Assembly: GCA_963792895.1 (NCBI GenBank)
Contig: CAWBYA010000003.1
Coordinates: 620,001 to 684,000 of the forward strand
Reading direction: 5' to 3'
DNA from: UBA6912 sp963792895
GTDB lineage: Bacteria; Actinomycetota; Acidimicrobiia; Spongiisociales; UBA5794
Length of the DNA stretch: 64,000 nt
Both the position numbers and the translations under genes were made by a program. Numbering within the stretch: position 1 is the stretch's first letter; every line of letters begins with the position of its first letter. The notes beneath the pieces are model-generated. The model saw only the letters and a list, made by a program, of their open reading frames with translations. It did no database searches and was not told where the DNA came from. Positions 37,295 to 45,718 of the stretch are shown here, one piece after another.

Positions 37295-38548
37295 GTGACT
37301 AAATCGGGACCTGTCGTAGCCTCGACGCCAGTGCGGAGTGTTGGGGTCAACGAGGGTGAGCTCTCCCGGTTGAAGACCGGAGTCGTCACCGCGTCCGATC
37401 AGGCGGTGGAGATCGCTGCTCCCGGGTGGGTGGTTGCTCCAGGCTCACACGTCGAAACCGGCAGGCGGGGTCGACTGCTCCGCCGCCTCGGTCGTCGCCA
37501 CGCCGAGAGGATCCCTCTCGAGCCCGAGGAACGTCGGGCCGTCATCGCCAGCCTCTTCCACGAAGGCTCGCGGAGGGCTGGGCACGTCCGCCGCTTCTCC
37601 ACACTGATGGCGCTCTCCGTAGCGATTGCCGTGCTCGGGCTCATGGCAGACTCGACCGCCGTCGTGATCGGAGCGATGCTCGTCGCTCCGCTGATGGGCC
37701 CCGTGCTCGCCGCGTCGGCTGCCATCGTGATGGGGTGGCCGCGACGCATGCGGGCGAGCATGAGCATCGTCGGCGCCGGCTCCGTCGCTGCGGTTGGTCT
37801 TGCCGCCGGCATCGGGGTCTTTGCTCGCGGCGAGCTCGATCCGTTGCCTACCGAGGTGCTGGCTCGCACGGCGCCGAACCTGCTCGACCTCGGCATCGCC
37901 GGTGCAGCAGGAGCGGCCGGCGCATACGCCCACGTCCGCAAGCAAGCCTCGGATGCGCTGGCGGGGGCAGCCGTCGCCGTTGCGCTGGTGCCACCGCTCT
38001 CGGTTGTCGGGCTGATGCTGCAGCTCGGCGAGTTCCGCCTCGCCGGCGGTGCGGCCTTGCTGTTCACGGTCAACGTTGCAGGAGTGCTGGCGGCGGGCTG
38101 CGCGACATTCCTCGTGGCCGGGCTCGTTCCAGGGCAGCGCCTCTTGTCGAGCGGGAGTCGCATCCAAGATGGGCTGCGCTGGGCGGCAATAGCCACGGTC
38201 ATCGTTGCCCTTCCGCTCCAGTTCGGGCAGACGCACCTTCTTCCGACTCCGGTCGACCAGGACATGATCGAGGGCGCCGTTCACCAGTGGGCGGAGGAGA
38301 CCGGGCGCACCGTGGAGACCGTCGATGTGGGCGTCGACTACGAAGACGGGCTGGCGCAGGTGAATCTCGTCGTGGCAACGCCCAACGACGGTCCACCAGT
38401 CGGCGAGCTCGCCAACGCCATCGCAGAGGAGATCGACCAGCCCGTCACGGTCGACATCCAGGTCATGGAGACCGACCGGAGCCTGGTGAGCGTGTCCGAT
38501 CCCAACCCCGAGGATGTGACGAACTCAGATGTCAGCGTCGAGGAATAG
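37295..38548 (+). CDS. DUF389-family membrane protein
   Basis: A 417-residue membrane protein. The domain begins HVRRFSTLMALSVAIAVLGL and contains STAVVIGAMLVAPLMGPVLA, the DUF389 hallmark. Further helices include GLAAGIGVFARGELDPLP, SDALAGAAVAVALVPPLSVV and GAALLFTVNVAGVLAAGCAT. An acidic cytoplasmic C-terminal domain of ~110 residues follows. Function is not established for the family, although archaeal and bacterial members are thought to be involved in transport. Start GTG 37295. Confidence 0.88.
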   Translation: MTKSGPVVASTPVRSVGVNEGELSRLKTGVVTASDQAVEIAAPGWVVAPGSHVETGRRGRLLRRLGRRHAERIPLEPEERRAVIASLFHEGSRRAGHVRRFSTLMALSVAIAVLGLMADSTAVVIGAMLVAPLMGPVLAASAAIVMGWPRRMRASMSIVGAGSVAAVGLAAGIGVFARGELDPLPTEVLARTAPNLLDLGIAGAAGAAGAYAHVRKQASDALAGAAVAVALVPPLSVVGLMLQLGEFRLAGGAALLFTVNVAGVLAAGCATFLVAGLVPGQRLLSSGSRIQDGLRWAAIATVIVALPLQFGQTHLLPTPVDQDMIEGAVHQWAEETGRTVETVDVGVDYEDGLAQVNLVVATPNDGPPVGELANAIAEEIDQPVTVDIQVMETDRSLVSVSDPNPEDVTNSDVSVEE

Positions 38549-38575
38549 AAGCCAACCAACGACGCTTCCCATCGC

Positions 38576-38956
38576 ATGGACGACACAATCACAGCAGCGC
38601 TCGAAGCCGGCGGTGTCGTGGACATCACCACGACCGGCCGCAAGAGCGGCGCACCACGGCGCATCGAGATCTACTTCCACCACTTCGATGGCGACTACTA
38701 CATCACCGGCAGGCCGGGTTTCAAGAGAGACTGGCTGGCCAACCTCGCCGCAGATCCGCACTTCACGCTGCACCTGAAACGGGGAGTGAGGGCCGACCTG
38801 CCCGCAGCCGCCACTCCGATCGAGGACCGTGACGACCGCGCCCGCATTCTGTTCCGCATCCTCACCGAGAGCTGGGGCACCGCAGCGGAAGAGGCGAGGT
38901 CGGACCTCGACCGCTGGGTCGATGGAGCACCCTTGGTGCGCTTCACCCTCGCCTGA
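38576..38956 (+). CDS. Ddn-family (F420H2-dependent nitroreductase-like) protein
   Basis: 126 residues of split-barrel fold. VVDITTTGRKSGAPRRIEIY is the family signature, followed by YYITGRPGFKRDWLANLAAD and HFTLHLKRGVRADL. The mycobacterial Ddn relatives reduce quinones or nitroaromatics with the deazaflavin F420H2. The start ATG lies 28 bp after the DUF389 gene, so co-transcription is likely. Substrate unknown. Confidence 0.85.
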   Translation: MDDTITAALEAGGVVDITTTGRKSGAPRRIEIYFHHFDGDYYITGRPGFKRDWLANLAADPHFTLHLKRGVRADLPAAATPIEDRDDRARILFRILTESWGTAAEEARSDLDRWVDGAPLVRFTLA

Positions 38957-38968
38957 GACCCCGCTACC

Positions 38969-39616
38969 TCAGCGGGCGGGCGAGGTGATGCGGAGGTATT
39001 TGACGCCGGCGATCTCCTTGGTGCTGTCGACTTCGCGAAAGCCAAACAGCTCAGCGATCCGGTCGTGCACCTGGCGCATGAGCGGGTTGTTGGCTGCGTT
39101 CACCGCCGAGAGATAGGTGGTGCCGCCCACCCACTTGTTGAGCTGGGTGGGGAAGTCGAAGGGACCGTTGGCATTGATGCCCTTCGAACCGCTCGCCGTC
39201 TTGAAGCCTGCAGCCACGAAGTAGGGGGCATGGAGCGCACCCCAACAGCTCGTCGAATACAGCAGTCGGAAGCGATGACCGAGGTCGAGTGCCGCCAGCT
39301 CGTCCGAAAGGTCTTTGATGAGCACCTTGCCGTCGGCGAACTTGAGGCCATCGCGCAGCCCGTGGAGGTTGAGGAAGACGTCGAGCGCTTGCGTACCGAC
39401 GCTCTTCGCCTGGATACGAACCCTCGTGACGAACGCCTCCCTCGTGACGGCATCGCCGGCGAGCACCGAAACCCTGCGGTAGTGCGGGGCGGTGATGTCC
39501 TTGCCGAGAGCGATGGCGTTGTCGTCGAGCCATCGGTAGAGCATCTGGTACTTCTGCGTGGTCCCCGAGACGTTGCTCACGAGCAGCATCACGCGGTCAT
39601 CCTTGGTGACGGGCAT
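38969..39616 (-). CDS. Caspase-like (clan CD, C14/CHAT-type) orphan protein
   Basis: 215 residues with no recognised family by name, but with the layout of a caspase-haemoglobinase fold. A hydrophobic strand ends in a catalytic-type His-Gly (LDVFLNLHGLRDG, His85). 39 residues later a second strand ends in Cys (RFRLLYSTSCWGALHA, Cys124). The segment GFKTASGSKGINANGPFDFP downstream is of the kind that lines the substrate pocket. No signal peptide. It starts at ATG 39616 with GGGAGGAT-like sequence upstream, and is transcribed alone after tandem hairpins. It could be a protease or an inactive relative; no obvious partner is adjacent. Confidence 0.5.
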   Translation of the reverse strand: MPVTKDDRVMLLVSNVSGTTQKYQMLYRWLDDNAIALGKDITAPHYRRVSVLAGDAVTREAFVTRVRIQAKSVGTQALDVFLNLHGLRDGLKFADGKVLIKDLSDELAALDLGHRFRLLYSTSCWGALHAPYFVAAGFKTASGSKGINANGPFDFPTQLNKWVGGTTYLSAVNAANNPLMRQVHDRIAELFGFREVDSTKEIAGVKYLRITSPAR

Positions 39617-39649
39617 TACATCCTCCCGGGGGATTCGACCCCACCATCA

Positions 39650-39688
39650 TGCCCGATGGAATCGGGCATTGGCGTGGATTCGGCCAAT
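39650..39688 (-). terminator. Tandem hairpins downstream of the ABC operon
   Basis: TGCCCGAT/ATCGGGCA (39650-39657, 39661-39668) is an 8-bp perfect stem with a 3-base loop. The adjoining ATTGGC/GCCAAT (39668-39673, 39683-39688) forms a second stem. They lie between the end of the ABC permease gene and the start of the caspase-like gene, both on the minus strand. No T-run. 39689-39820 holds nothing else. Confidence 0.5.
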
Positions 39689-39820
39689 GATTCTGCGCCG
39701 ACGTTGGGTGCAGCGGAGAGCCGGGCGCCTCGAGGTGCTTTCGATCGTGACCAACGATCGCGCGGGAGGTCCCTCGTGCGCTGCTCTCCTCCACCCGTCG
39801 CTTGGGCGGGGAGCAGGATC

Positions 39821-42255
39821 TCACTCGACCAGACGGAGGGTGCCGGGGAGATCCATCCGGCGCATGCGACGCACGTTGAAGAGCGGGGCGATCGCAACGG
39901 CGCCAACGCCGAGGACGACCACGATGAGGATGGTTGCCGGGTCGAGGACGACTTTCAGCCCGATATCGGGCAGCGTCGTGGCGAGGAGCTGGGACGTCAT
40001 CCAGGACAAGATCACCAACCCTCCTGCGACTCCGATGGCGGTGGCGATCACACCGATCACCGCGCTCTCGGTCATGGCCATTCGCAACGCAGTCCTGATG
40101 CGCACGCCGTACGCGAACATCGTGGCGTGCTCGCGGACCCTGGCATCGAGGCTGATGCTCGACGTCAGGAACGCGATCAGCAGGGCGAGGACGAGCACCA
40201 TCACTGCCACGAGCTGGATGATGCTCGTGAAGACGCCCATCTGCTCCTCGAGCGCTTGCGTGAGCGACAGCACCGGCTGGACGGTCGCAACCCCCGGCAG
40301 CGAGAACAGCTCACGCTGAAGACCGCCCGCGCCGGCGGTCTCGACCGGGTCCACCTGCACGGTGTTGGCGACGCCGGTCAGCCTCATGAGCGCCGCACCG
40401 GCGTCGTCCATGTAGACGAACGTGCGGATCGGGTAGGGGTGCAGGGCGATCACCGAAAGCTCGGTCTCGGCGAACGCAAAGCTGAGCGGCCCGGTTCGCT
40501 GCGGATGGCGCAGCTTCACTGTGTCGCCCACGGCGACGCCGAGGTCGGCTGCCGCCTCCTGCGCCAGGATCACGCCCGCTTCACCGTCGATGCTCCCGGC
40601 CGTGATGGTCGGGCGCCACATCGCTGTATCGAGGTCGAGCACCTCGACGAGCACATCGAAGTCGTCGGCTGCCGACGACAGGTGCCCGCCGACACGCAGG
40701 GTTGCCTGGGCCTCAGCCACGCTTGCAGCGCTCGCGATCGCTGCGATCTGGGGAGCGTCCATCGGATAGAACCCGTCGAGGCTCACCACGGCGCGATCGG
40801 GCACCGATCCCGCCGCCTCGCTCTCGGCGTCGTCGATCGCGCCGAAGATCGAGTCCATCAGCCCGAGGAATGCGATGAGCACCATCACGACGAGACCGAT
40901 GGCCAAGGTGGTGAAACCCGATCGCCACGGCGAGCGCCGCAAATTGTGCAAAGGCATCCTGCTGAACGTCGTTCCGTGACGTATGCACCTTGCGCCCGCG
41001 GCGGCCGATCGGCACCGCCTTGTGGTAGAGCGGCCGGATCGCATCGACTGGCTTGACCCGTACCGCGTCCATGACGGGAATGGCCGTCGCGAGGAATGGC
41101 ACGAGGAAGCCCGCAAGCGCCACGCCGGCAAAGAGGCGAGTCTCGAATGGTGTCTCCCAGATGGGGAGCGGCACGAACGACTCCATCAGGCCCTGCATGA
41201 GGCCGCCGAGCACCATGCCGACGCCGATCCCGAACACCACGCCGAGTAGTGCGATCTGGGCGCTCACGAGCAGTGGCCGGATCGGCGATCCGGCGCGGCC
41301 TCACGCCGAGCGCCATCGCAACGCCGATCTCTCGACGCTGCTGCTGGGAAAGCCGGTGGAGCATGATGTACGCAGCCACCACGGCGCCGCTGAAGAGGAG
41401 GAACGCCAGCATGTTGAAGATCTGCTGGTCGTTCTCTACGTCCATGGTCAGCGATTGGTAGGCCAGGTTGTCGTCGCGCGTCGACACTTCGGTGCCGACA
41501 TCGAGCGACGAGAGCGTGGCCTTCAGCTCGGCGACGACGACGTCGCGGTCGGCGCCGGGCGCGAGCGTGAGCACGGCATCGTTGACGGCGCCGTTGCGGC
41601 CGGCAACCTGCTGCGCCGTCTCGAGGGTGGTGAACACGCCCGCAAAGTTCGCCTCGGACATGAAGATCTCGCCTTCAGGCGCGACGGCGAAGTACTCGGG
41701 CGTCGTCGCTTGGCCGACGAACTCCAGCGTCTGACCACCGCTGATCACGATGGTTCCCGTTTCCGCGAGGTCGTAGAACTCGGAGAAGTTGCGGTCGAGC
41801 ATGACGGTTGGCTGTCCGGCATCGGCCTCGGTGAGCAGCCGTCCGGTGAAGGCGTAGTACCCGTTGACGGTAGGCCCGTCCCCGGCGAAATCGGCGCCCG
41901 TGATCTCGCCTCGAACGAGGATGGATTCGTCCGTCGTCGACGCATCGACCTGGGTCGGGATGATGAGCCGTTCCGAGACCGCGGCGACCCACTCCTCGTG
42001 ATCGATCTGCTCGATCGCTGCTGTCAGCGCACCCTGAGGCAGGTAGCTGCCGGTTGCGAGCCCCACATTCACGTCGTACATGTTCAGCGACGCGTAGCTG
42101 GCGTCGTAGGACATCCGGCGCCAGTTGGCGTTGCTGGTCAAACCGGCGTAGGCGCCCGTACCGATGGCAATGACGAGAGCGATCGACACCACGTTGACCC
42201 AATGGGCGCGCAGGTCACGCCACGACCACTTCAGGATGAGTGAGAGTGATTTCAA
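39821..42255 (-). CDS. MacB/FtsX-type ABC transporter permease with two FtsX domains (two frameshifts)
   Basis: About 810 residues once two indels (near 41286 and 40980) are corrected. Layout: N-terminal helix WVNVVSIALVIAIGTGAYAG, a periplasmic MacB-PCD-type domain (~40-280), three helices (QIFNMLAFLLFSGAVVAAYI; IALLGVVFGIGVGMVLGGLM; LFAGVALAGFLVPFLATAIP), then a second copy starting SGFTTLAIGLVVMVLIAFLG with its own outer domain and three terminal helices (SIIQLVAVMVLVLALLIAFL and on). LVRLPGTLRLVE-like sequence ends the protein. TTG 42255 has AGGAG 7 bases upstream. It works with the ATPase gene beside it, probably for export or lipoprotein/drug efflux. Confidence 0.88.
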
Positions 42256-42268
42256 TGTCGGTCTCCTG

Positions 42269-42967
42269 TCACCAATGCAGCTCGGCAACGTCGGCCTTAC
42301 CGCCCTGTGGCGGCCCGTCGCCGACGATGCGCCCGCTGCTCAGCTCGACCACCCGGTCGGCGATGCGAGAGATCTCACGGTTGTGCGTGACGACGATCAC
42401 CGCCCTGCCATCCGTCGCCTGCCCTTGGAGCAGCTCGAGGATCTGGATGCCCGTCTCGAAATCGAGCTCACCCGTCGGCTCGTCGCAGAGCAGGATGGGG
42501 TTGCTGGTGGCAAGGGCGCGAGCGATGGCCACCCGTTGTTGCTCGCCGCCGGAGAGCTCGTGCGGGAACCGGGTCAGCATCTCGCCGAGCCCGACCCTGC
42601 CAAGGACATCGTCCGCATCGAGTGGCGAGCCCGCCGCGTCTATGCCGAACTGCACGTTCTCTTGTGCCGTGAGCGCAGGGAACAGGTTGAAGGCTTGGAA
42701 CACGAAGCTCACCGACGTCCTTCGGAAGTCGAACAGCTCGCGTCGTGACGCAGCGGAGATGTCGACGCCGTTGACGCGGACCGTGCCGCTGCTGGCGGTG
42801 TCGAGGGCCCCGATGATGTTGAGCAGCGTCGTCTTGCCGCTGCCCGAAGGGCCCAGCACGACGACGAACTCGCCCGGTGCGATGAAGAGCTCCACGTCGC
42901 CGAGCGCAGTGACGGTCACCGGCCCGGTGCCGTAGCGCTTCGTGACGTCCTTGAGCTCGACGATCAT
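42269..42967 (-). CDS. ABC transporter ATP-binding protein (LolD/MacB type)
   Basis: 232 residues with Walker A LGPSGSGKTTLLNIIGALD, Q-loop SFVFQAFNLFPALTAQENVQ, signature HELSGGEQQRVAIARALA, Walker B ILLCDEPTGELD and the H-loop VVTHNREISRIADRVV. The SGGEQQRVAIARAL form and the GALDTASSG block place it with LolD/MacB exporters. It starts at ATG 42967, 7 bp after the regulator, and ends 13 bp before the permease gene. Confidence 0.95.
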   Translation of the reverse strand: MIVELKDVTKRYGTGPVTVTALGDVELFIAPGEFVVVLGPSGSGKTTLLNIIGALDTASSGTVRVNGVDISAASRRELFDFRRTSVSFVFQAFNLFPALTAQENVQFGIDAAGSPLDADDVLGRVGLGEMLTRFPHELSGGEQQRVAIARALATSNPILLCDEPTGELDFETGIQILELLQGQATDGRAVIVVTHNREISRIADRVVELSSGRIVGDGPPQGGKADVAELHW

Positions 42968-42974
42968 GATGTCG

Positions 42975-43466
42975 TCACCTCCTCGTGCCGACTGCTCCCG
43001 CCCCCCGCTGTTGCGCGACGAATCGCTCGTGGAGCTTGGGGAGCTCGTGTGAGTACCAGTGGTAGATCTCGTGGATCTCGTCGAGCCGCTCTCGCGCGTG
43101 CTCGCGGTCGCCGAACTGCTCAAGGGCATCAGTGATGAGGAGTTCGACCGCCGTGAGCCGCTCGAGCCGCCCTTTCAGCAGCTCGGCCACCGCGCCCCTT
43201 CGGGGAGCGAAGTAGTCGCGCCGCTCGCCGATGAGGCGGACGCGATCGACGAGGCGCAGCCCGAGAAGGAAACGGGTAGCGGCGCTGATCGATCCGGCGC
43301 TGACGCCGAGTCCCTCGGCGAGGTCGGCGGCCGAAACGTGAGGAGCGTCGGCGATGAGCATGTACGCCCACACCCGACCCGCCATACGTGGGATGCCCCC
43401 GCTCTCGAAGAACCGGCCCATCTCCTCGACGAACGAGAGCTCGAGGGTTCGGTCTTCCGGAGCCAT
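42975..43466 (-). CDS. MarR/GbsR-type transcriptional regulator
   Basis: 163 residues. ELSFVEEMGRFFESGGIPRM and AGRVWAYMLIADAPHVSAAD are the start of a GbsR-type winged helix; LAEGLGVSAGSISAATRFLL is the recognition helix, and the C-terminal helices (EIHEIYHWYSHELPKLHERF) serve dimerisation. It heads the ABC exporter operon and probably represses it. The inverted repeat 25 bp upstream (43491-43519) is a likely operator. Confidence 0.85.
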   Translation of the reverse strand: MAPEDRTLELSFVEEMGRFFESGGIPRMAGRVWAYMLIADAPHVSAADLAEGLGVSAGSISAATRFLLGLRLVDRVRLIGERRDYFAPRRGAVAELLKGRLERLTAVELLITDALEQFGDREHARERLDEIHEIYHWYSHELPKLHERFVAQQRGAGAVGTRR

Positions 43467-43490
43467 GGTTTGCCGCCTCGAGTGGGAGAA

Positions 43491-43519
43491 GTTTCAGAAC
43501 TTTCAATATCATCTGAAAC
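43491..43519. promoter_or_regulatory. Inverted repeat upstream of the MarR/GbsR gene
   Basis: GTTTCAG (43491-43497) and CTGAAAC (43513-43519) form a perfect 7-bp inverted repeat with centres 22 bp apart, two helical turns. The AT-rich interior AACTTTCAATATCAT stands out from the GC-rich surroundings. The position fits autoregulation. Confidence 0.65.
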
Positions 43520-43589
43520 CATCGAAGCTGGGAGTAGGGCCGGAGGTCCCCGGTCGGGCACTCCTGGTCCCGTTTGCGCGGCTCGGCCG

Positions 43590-45707
43590 CTACGGGCTGG
43601 TCCGGTTCAACGTTCGGTCCGAGCCCCGCCCGGTGACGAGATAGACCACGATGTCGTTGGCGCCGTCGACGAGCGAGTCCGGCGGGATGATCGCCGCAAA
43701 GCGCACCACTCCGTCATCCTCGTGGTAGGACCGCGTGACCGCGGCGATACGCCCATTCACGCCGACGGCGAGGACGACGTCGTCCACGAGGTTGTCGGCG
43801 GCCCGGATCGTTCCGAGTACCTGCGCCGGCAGGAACCCGCCGTCGAGGTCTACGGAGGCGAAGGTCGGTTCGTCACGGATCGTGGCGGCGATGCCGGTGA
43901 ATGGCCCGATGGCGGCGCCGGCGGTCGAGATGCCGAGGAGATCGCTCTGGCCCGGTGGCGTCAGGCCGTACCACCCACCCGTGCCGAAGTGATCGATCTT
44001 GCGGGCGGCAATTGCCCTGGCCTCGGCCCCGCTCGCGTCGAATGTGAGCGTGCCCTCATCACCGGTGATCCGGCTCTCGATGCGCTCTGGGCGGTTGGAC
44101 GCGAAGAGCGAGACGCCGCCGGTCGACCACGGCATGTCGATCTCGAGGACGTCGGCAATCGTCGGCAGCACGTCGACCGTCTCTGCCCGATAGTCGTCCG
44201 GCGCGTCGGACCCAGGGTCGTTGGGGCGCTTGATGAAGAGCGGGATGGCGGCGATGTCCCCCAGGGTCTCCGGTGTCGCCATGCGGCGATGGGGGATGTT
44301 CGGCCGCACGGTGACGCCGTGGTCGGCGAGCACCACGACCATTGCGTCGTCGTAGAGCCCTGCGGATTCCAGCCGGTCGATCAACTCGCCGATGATCGTG
44401 TCCACGTACTGCACCTGGAGGAGGTGCTGTTGGTAGGCCTGATCGACGAGCCACTCGTCGCCGGTCCACCCCCTCGGCACGCTCCCGGGAAGCGGCGAGA
44501 GCGTCGGGTAGGTCTGCCCGGAGGGGAGGTAGCTCCAAGGGATGTGGGGGAGCAGCGCGTGAAGGAAGTAGAGCTGTGGCTCGGTGGTGGTCGGCGCTAT
44601 CGAGTCGAGGAAGCGGGCGACGGGGAGACGGCGGTCGGCATCCACCTCATCGAGGAACAAGGCGATCATGTCGAAGTCCGCGGTCTCGGCGCTGCTCTCG
44701 TCGACGCCGAAGTTGGACCACGACTGATCGATCGGGGGGAGGTCGGCGGCGAGGTCGTTCGGGAGGAAGAGGTGCCCGGCGACGATGCGCAGGTCCTCGT
44801 ACATCGCCTGCCACCGCTGACCGCTCGGGAGCGATGGCCGGCTCGAGTTCTCGCATGCGTACTCCGGGCAGAGCGAGGTGACCGCTTCCTGGGCGTGGAT
44901 GTCGTATTGGTCGGCCAGCAGCGTGAAGAGGTTGGCCGGGTACTCGTTTGCCGTCGGGAGCTTCCCGCCGGACGGGTTGTTGCCGGTGAGGATGGCGGGA
45001 AGCGAGTTCTCGGTCTGCTGCTGGACGGTCGCTGCGTTGCGGAACCACGTGCCGTCTTCGGCGAGGCGGGCGAAGTTCGGGTACACGTCCGACTGCAGGT
45101 TGCCGTCGCCGTCCATCAGCGAGGCGACGGGAAACTCGTCGAACACGACCACCACCACCGGGGCAGGGCTACCGATGGGCACGACGGCGGGTTGGGCGAT
45201 CGCCGATGCGCTGAAGATGAGCGGCGACACCGACGAGGCGAAGAGGAACATCCCAAAGACCACGAGCGGTGCGATCGAAGCGAACCGCATCAGTGATCGA
45301 ACCGGCTCGAACCGCCAGAACGCCGTGGCCACGCCTGCGCCCCCGATCAAGCCAAGCGTGATTTCGATGGGTCCGGGAAGGTTGGCGAGGGGAGTCCGCT
45401 CGATGATGGCGAGAACGAGGAGCCCGGCAAACGCGGTGAGGGCGGCGAAGAGCACGGCGCGGCCCGTCGGTGGGTGGAGTCGTGCGATCACCAGGATGCC
45501 GCCACCGATGGCGAGCGGGACGACGACCGCAACGAGAAGTCCGACGAGCGCGATGTCGAGCGGCGGGGCGGCTCGGGCGAGGAAGAACTCGGCGTTGCGA
45601 CCGAGGAGGTCGAGCAGCGGCTGGGCGATGGCGAGTGCGAAGAGGGCAACGCACGATGCGAAGATGTCGAAGGGGCGAATGTCGCCCCACCCGGCCCGAT
45701 CCGTCAT
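43590..45707 (-). CDS. Membrane-anchored sulfatase-like (alkaline phosphatase superfamily) enzyme
   Basis: 705 residues. The first ~175 hold five or so membrane helices (ASCVALFALAIAQPLLDLLG; IALVGLLVAVVVPLAIGGGI; RAVLFAALTAFAGLLVLAII; IAPLVVFGMFLFASSVSPLI). The outer catalytic domain has the metal-binding Asp in VVVVFDEFPVASL, the nucleophile region NSLPAILTGNNPSGG, and the Asp-His pair VVLADHGVTVRPN with later LFIKRPNDPG. Family members include phosphoglycerol and phosphoethanolamine transferases of the envelope. ATG 45707 lies 11 bp after the methyltransferase stop. Likely job: modifying a surface glycan or lipid. Confidence 0.8.
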   Translation of the reverse strand: MTDRAGWGDIRPFDIFASCVALFALAIAQPLLDLLGRNAEFFLARAAPPLDIALVGLLVAVVVPLAIGGGILVIARLHPPTGRAVLFAALTAFAGLLVLAIIERTPLANLPGPIEITLGLIGGAGVATAFWRFEPVRSLMRFASIAPLVVFGMFLFASSVSPLIFSASAIAQPAVVPIGSPAPVVVVVFDEFPVASLMDGDGNLQSDVYPNFARLAEDGTWFRNAATVQQQTENSLPAILTGNNPSGGKLPTANEYPANLFTLLADQYDIHAQEAVTSLCPEYACENSSRPSLPSGQRWQAMYEDLRIVAGHLFLPNDLAADLPPIDQSWSNFGVDESSAETADFDMIALFLDEVDADRRLPVARFLDSIAPTTTEPQLYFLHALLPHIPWSYLPSGQTYPTLSPLPGSVPRGWTGDEWLVDQAYQQHLLQVQYVDTIIGELIDRLESAGLYDDAMVVVLADHGVTVRPNIPHRRMATPETLGDIAAIPLFIKRPNDPGSDAPDDYRAETVDVLPTIADVLEIDMPWSTGGVSLFASNRPERIESRITGDEGTLTFDASGAEARAIAARKIDHFGTGGWYGLTPPGQSDLLGISTAGAAIGPFTGIAATIRDEPTFASVDLDGGFLPAQVLGTIRAADNLVDDVVLAVGVNGRIAAVTRSYHEDDGVVRFAAIIPPDSLVDGANDIVVYLVTGRGSDRTLNRTSP

Positions 45708-45718
45708 TCCGGTCACCG

